Source: Alphaproteobacteria bacterium (GTDB lineage Bacteria; Pseudomonadota; Alphaproteobacteria; SHVP01). From it: a DNA stretch of 48,014 nt. Position numbers and translations under genes: made by a program. Position 1 is the stretch's first letter. Each line of letters starts with the position of its first letter. Below the pieces are notes generated by a model. The model had not been told where the DNA came from, searched no databases, and saw only the letters and a program-made list of their open reading frames with translations. Shown piece by piece: positions 41,517 through 48,014 of this stretch. Location: contig CANJEJ010000007.1 of the NCBI GenBank assembly GCA_947473325.1, positions 1 to 48,014 of the forward strand. Direction: 5' to 3'.

Positions 41517-41573
41517 GACTTCGTTGCTCCTTCCCGGCTGCAGGGCCGGCCAACATGTGTGCAGTCTAGCGCA

Positions 41574-45298
<3,725 letters not shown>

Positions 45299-45315
<17 letters not shown>

Positions 45316-45703
45316 CGACCCCCTTCTCGTCCAGCAGACGCTTGATCTGGTTGTTGCCCTCGCGCAGTTCGGCTAGTGCCGCTTCAATATCTGCACGCTG
45401 CCGCTCCAGTGTAGCGATGCGTGCCTTCGATTTCCGTAGCGTCATCTTGAGCTGTTCCACGCCGCCGTCGCCCAGATTGTAGAGATCGAGCATCTCCTTG
45501 ATCTCGATCAGGCTGAAACCGAGGCGCCGGCCCCGCAGGATGAGCTGCAGGCGCGCCCGGTCGCGATAGTTGTAGATGCGCGACTGGCCCTGGCGGGCCG
45601 GATGCAGCAGGTCCTTGTCCTCATAGAACCGCAGCGTGCGCGGCGTGACGGCAAATTCCCGCGCCAGCTGGCGAATGGTGTAGGTGCGTGACTCCATGTC
45701 CAT
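45299..45703 (-). CDS. MerR-family transcriptional regulator of the fatty-acid operon
   Basis: 134 aa from the ATG at 45703 (GGAAAGG upstream). The winged helix-turn-helix is YTIRQLAREFAVTPRTLRFYEDKDLLHP at residues about 7-34, the standard MerR DNA-binding head. A long coiled coil (about 85-128, LKMTLRKSKARIATLERQRADIE) mediates dimerisation. No cysteines are placed for metal sensing, so an acyl-CoA or other ligand is more likely. It heads the beta-oxidation operon, overlaps the next gene, and has a perfect palindrome 32 bp upstream, suggesting autoregulation. LiuR-like regulators are the closest match I can think of. Confidence 0.9.
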
Positions 45704-45734
45704 CGGCGCAGGCCTTTCCCTTAGGGTAATGCCG

Positions 45735-45750
45735 TTGACGTTAACGTCAA
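45735..45750. promoter_or_regulatory. Perfect 16-bp palindromic operator, TTGACGTTAACGTCAA
   Basis: It lies in the 104-bp divergent spacer between merR and the DUF962 gene, 31 bp before the merR start. Each half contains TTGACG, which also resembles a -35 box, so a bound MerR dimer would sit over the promoter. The TTnACGTnnACGTnAA pattern is like the LiuR-type sites I recall, but that comparison is from memory. Assigned as the regulator's own operator by position. Confidence 0.7.
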
Positions 45751-45807
45751 TTTTTGGCTTTGGCGAGTCCGAGCTAGGCTGACCGGCAATCGACCCCAGG
45801 GACAGCC

Positions 45808-46140
45808 ATGACAAAAATCCGCGCGTATCGCGAATTCTGGCCCTTCTATCTCCGCGAACATAGTCGGCGGCAGACCCGCGCCCTCCACTATGTCGGCACC
45901 ACCCTGACAATCGCCTGTCTTGCCCTTCTGATGCTCACGGGCAATTGGTGGTTCCTGGCGGGTGCCGTGGTGGCTGGCTATGGCTTCGCCTGGGCGGCAC
46001 ACTTTTTCGTCGAACACAACCGGCCGGCCACGTTCACCTATCCCCTATGGTCGCTCTACAGTGACTTTCGGATGTATTTCCTCGTTTTGACGGGCCAATT
46101 GCGATCCGAACTGCTCCGCGCCGGCGTGCTGTCGCCCTGA
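45808..46140 (+). CDS. DUF962 / Mpo1-like membrane protein
   Basis: 110 aa. Two hydrophobic spans follow each other ([32 protein letters not shown]). The family's conserved histidines are present in [10 protein letters not shown] and [17 protein letters not shown], and [10 protein letters not shown] follows. In yeast, Mpo1 is an iron-dependent dioxygenase that shortens 2-hydroxy fatty acids, and these histidines bind the metal. A lipid-related role would suit the divergent beta-oxidation operon, but bacterial members are not well characterised. It shares the palindrome-bearing spacer with merR. Confidence 0.88.
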   Translation: MTKIRAYREFWPFYLREHSRRQTRALHYVGTTLTIACLALLMLTGNWWFLAGAVVAGYGFAWAAHFFVEHNRPATFTYPLWSLYSDFRMYFLVLTGQLRSELLRAGVLSP

Positions 46141-46181
46141 AACCGCACTACCAGGGTGCCGCGCACGGATTCGTCGCGACA

Positions 46182-46198
46182 GGGCTTTGTGAAAGCCC
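46182..46198. repeat. Perfect 7-bp hairpin, GGGCTTT/AAAGCCC
   Basis: A 3-nt loop (GTG) separates the arms. It lies between the DUF962 stop and the TPR/barrel gene, 66 bp before the chosen start of the latter. There is no T-tract after it, so it is a weak terminator at best. Confidence 0.4.
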
Positions 46199-46263
46199 GG
46201 TAAATCAATAGGATGCGGCCGGGGACAACCATCCAAGTGACACCTGTGAACTCAATCCGCCAA

Positions 46264-47616
46264 ATGCGCCGCATTGCGCCATGGGCCCTTGTTGTCCTGT
46301 CGCTGACCGTGGGTCTCGCATCCATTCCCGGCGCGGCCCTGGCACAGGCCGTCCCCCAGGATTCCGCCGCCCTGGAAGAGGCCTACAACAAGGCCTTCCA
46401 GGACCTGTTCGGCGACCCGGGCAACCTCGACAAATCGTTCCGCTTTGCCGAACTCGCCGTGCAGAAGGGGAACTACGAAGCCGCGATCACGTCGCTCGAG
46501 CGAATGCTGCTGGTGAATCCGGACCTGCCGCGCGTTCGCCTGGAACTCGGAGTGCTCTATTTCCGCATCGGCTCCTACCAAATCTCCCGCACCTATCTGC
46601 AGCGTGTGAAGGAGTCGCCGGACGTGCCGCCGGAAGTTCAGGCGCGCGTGCAGACCTTCCTGGAGGAAATCGACAAGCGGCTGACGCGTAGCGTCTTTTC
46701 CGGCACGGTTTTCACCGGTGGCCGGTATACGACCAATGCCAATGCCGGCCCGACCAGCACATCGGTGCTGGCCGGCGGCGTGCCCGCCAACCTGGGGGAC
46801 CAGTTCACCCGGCAAAGCGATTACAACCTGTTCGGCACCGTCACGGTCGATCACAAATACGACCTGCAGACGCAGCGACAGGAATTCGTCGAGTCCTCAG
46901 GCACGGTCTATGCCAGCGAGCAAAGGGACGAGAAGCAACTCGACATCATGCTCGGTGAAATCAACACCGGCGTGCGCTTTCCGATCCTGATGGATGCGCT
47001 GGAAGGCGCGACGATGAAGCCTTACCTCGTCGGCTCTTCCATCTTTCTGCAGGATGGCCGGTACCTGACGACCCATGGCCTGGGCATCAATGTCACCCTG
47101 CCTTGGCACAAGCGTCTGTCGACCAATGGTACGGTGGAACTTCGTGAGGAGAAATTCCGCAACGATTCAAACCGGCCGACAGCATCGCAGCAGTCCGGCG
47201 AAGAAGCCTCCCTGCGCCTGACCACCAGCTATCTGCTGGACGAGCGCACCCAGTTGCTCGGCCAGCTGGGCATTCTGAACCAGGACGCCCAAACCAGGTT
47301 CAATGCCTATGGTGAGAAGATGATCGGCGGCGGCGTCGCCCGCATCATTCCGCTCGACGGAATCTGGGAAAAGCCGGTGACGGTCGCCCTGACGGGCCAG
47401 CGCGTGATTTCCGACTATCGTGGCCCCAACACCGCCGTCGATCCGAACAATACGCGGTTCGACAAGGAATGGCGCCTCTCCATGATTGGCAGTCTGCCAC
47501 TCGGTGAGGACTGGACGGCAATCGCCAACGTCCAGCGCAACATCGTCGATTCGAATCAGCCGAACTTCCAATACAACGCGACGTCGGTGTCGGTCGGCCT
47601 GCAATATCAGTTCTAA
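46264..47616 (+). CDS. Secreted TPR plus outer-membrane beta-barrel protein
   Basis: 450 aa from the ATG at 46264, which places a clean Sec signal (RRIAPWALVVLSLTVGLASIPGAALAQ) at the N-terminus; an in-frame ATG at 46213 would add 17 residues. Residues about 55-140 form two or three TPR-like helical pairs (YEAAITSLERMLLVNPDLPRVRLELGVLYFRIG, then ISRTYLQRV). The rest is rich in alternating beta-strands and ends in GLQYQF, an outer-membrane assembly signal with terminal Phe. The layout is like Slam/DUF560-type surface-protein export modules, but homology is not shown. A FecR-domain gene follows 41 bp later. Confidence 0.8.
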   Translation: MRRIAPWALVVLSLTVGLASIPGAALAQAVPQDSAALEEAYNKAFQDLFGDPGNLDKSFRFAELAVQKGNYEAAITSLERMLLVNPDLPRVRLELGVLYFRIGSYQISRTYLQRVKESPDVPPEVQARVQTFLEEIDKRLTRSVFSGTVFTGGRYTTNANAGPTSTSVLAGGVPANLGDQFTRQSDYNLFGTVTVDHKYDLQTQRQEFVESSGTVYASEQRDEKQLDIMLGEINTGVRFPILMDALEGATMKPYLVGSSIFLQDGRYLTTHGLGINVTLPWHKRLSTNGTVELREEKFRNDSNRPTASQQSGEEASLRLTTSYLLDERTQLLGQLGILNQDAQTRFNAYGEKMIGGGVARIIPLDGIWEKPVTVALTGQRVISDYRGPNTAVDPNNTRFDKEWRLSMIGSLPLGEDWTAIANVQRNIVDSNQPNFQYNATSVSVGLQYQF

Positions 47617-47657
47617 CCAACCGGGCTGTGGGGCCGGGTTTCCAAGGGTTATTGTCC

Positions 47658-48014
47658 ATGTCTCTGCGTCCCCTTCTCCTGGCGGCGGTGAGCGGCGTCG
47701 CTCTGCTGGCCGGCGTCTCCCTTACGGCGCTTGCACAATCGCCGCAGATCGGCGTGACGGCGGCGGTGAACCCGGCTGCCGAGGGCCGCCCGCCTTCGGC
47801 GCCGGTGCGCGAGCTTCGGGTCGGCCTCAACGTGGTGGCGAACGAGCGCATCGTGACGACGGCCGGGGGCCAGGCGCAGATGCTGTTCCTCGACGAATCG
47901 GCCTTCTCGATCGGCCCGGACTCGGACGTGGTGCTGGACGAGTTCGTCTATGACCCGAACGCGGGCACCGGCAAGATCGCGCTGTCGGCGACCAAGGGCG
48001 TGTTCCGCGTGGTG
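47658..48014 (+). CDS. FecR-domain secreted protein (partial, C-terminus off right edge)
   Basis: 119 codons are visible from the ATG at 47658, with AAGGG 9 nt upstream. Residues 1-27 form a Sec signal ending in LTALAQ. The mature part enters a FecR domain: GLNVVANERIVTTAGGQAQMLFLDESAFSIGPDSDVVLDEFVYDPNAGTGKIALSATKGVFRVV. The giant protein has the same block (LDQGARMVVDEMVYDAGSGDGKSAFTVVQGVFTF). It follows the TPR/barrel gene closely and is likely co-transcribed. In FecR-domain gene sets of this kind a downstream CHASE2 cyclase or long repeat protein is possible but not visible. Confidence 0.85.
   Translation, partial: MSLRPLLLAAVSGVALLAGVSLTALAQSPQIGVTAAVNPAAEGRPPSAPVRELRVGLNVVANERIVTTAGGQAQMLFLDESAFSIGPDSDVVLDEFVYDPNAGTGKIALSATKGVFRVV

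Overview
The window is high-GC DNA from an alphaproteobacterium. The evidence is the block murA, DUF2948, hisG, hisD, UPF0262, low-Mr phosphatase, maf, RNase E/G, yacG, tRNA-Phe, which is a familiar alphaproteobacterial arrangement, together with strong G/C third-position bias and frequent ATGA/GTGA overlaps. I cannot name the genus. All family assignments come from reading motifs; no database search was run.

Region by region. (1) 1-11464, minus: one open-ended gene for a giant surface or secreted protein of at least 3821 residues (FecR-like domain, RTX calcium-binding repeats, one cadherin-like segment, then about 29-30 VCBS repeats of about 102 aa). Its C-terminus lies beyond the left edge. 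(2) 11465-12037: a hairpin-rich spacer. (3) 12038-13478: a secreted histidine-phosphatase-fold protein that has lost both catalytic histidines, a small lipoprotein and tRNA-Thr(GGT). (4) 13618-20961, plus: a compact housekeeping operon running from peptidoglycan synthesis (murA) through histidine synthesis (hisG, hisD), maf and RNase E/G to yacG and tRNA-Phe. (5) 21143-25165, plus: rhodanese, MmgE/PrpD, a zinc-independent MDR oxidoreductase and an APH-type kinase. (6) 25171-28605, minus: nrdA-nrdB (class Ia ribonucleotide reductase) behind a clear cobalamin riboswitch. (7) 28664-35249, minus: a branched-chain-amino-acid-type (HAAT) ABC transporter operon with an embedded long-chain acyl-CoA ligase. 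Two of its genes, livH and the substrate-binding protein, each carry one in-frame stop codon. (8) 35448-36205: a cold-shock protein and a small unknown ORF. (9) 36210-45703, minus: a beta-oxidation operon (merR regulator, AidB-like acyl-CoA dehydrogenase, fadH, thiolase, FadN-type fusion, long acyl-CoA dehydrogenase). A perfect 16-bp palindrome lies just upstream of merR. (10) 45808-48014, plus: an Mpo1/DUF962 membrane protein, a TPR plus outer-membrane beta-barrel protein, and the start of a second FecR-domain protein.

How they fit together. Regions 7 and 9 suggest a cell that takes up and degrades carboxylic or fatty acids, although the importer looks inactivated or mis-sequenced. The riboswitch on nrdAB implies that B12 represses the aerobic reductase, which makes sense only if a B12-dependent class II reductase (nrdJ) is encoded elsewhere. 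FecR-domain proteins sit at both ends: the giant repeat protein on the left and a Sec-exported FecR protein behind an outer-membrane barrel on the right. The most notable items are the giant FecR-RTX-VCBS protein, the B12-controlled nrdAB lacking an ATP-cone, the double nonsense in the liv operon, the inactive phosphatase homologue and the merR palindrome.
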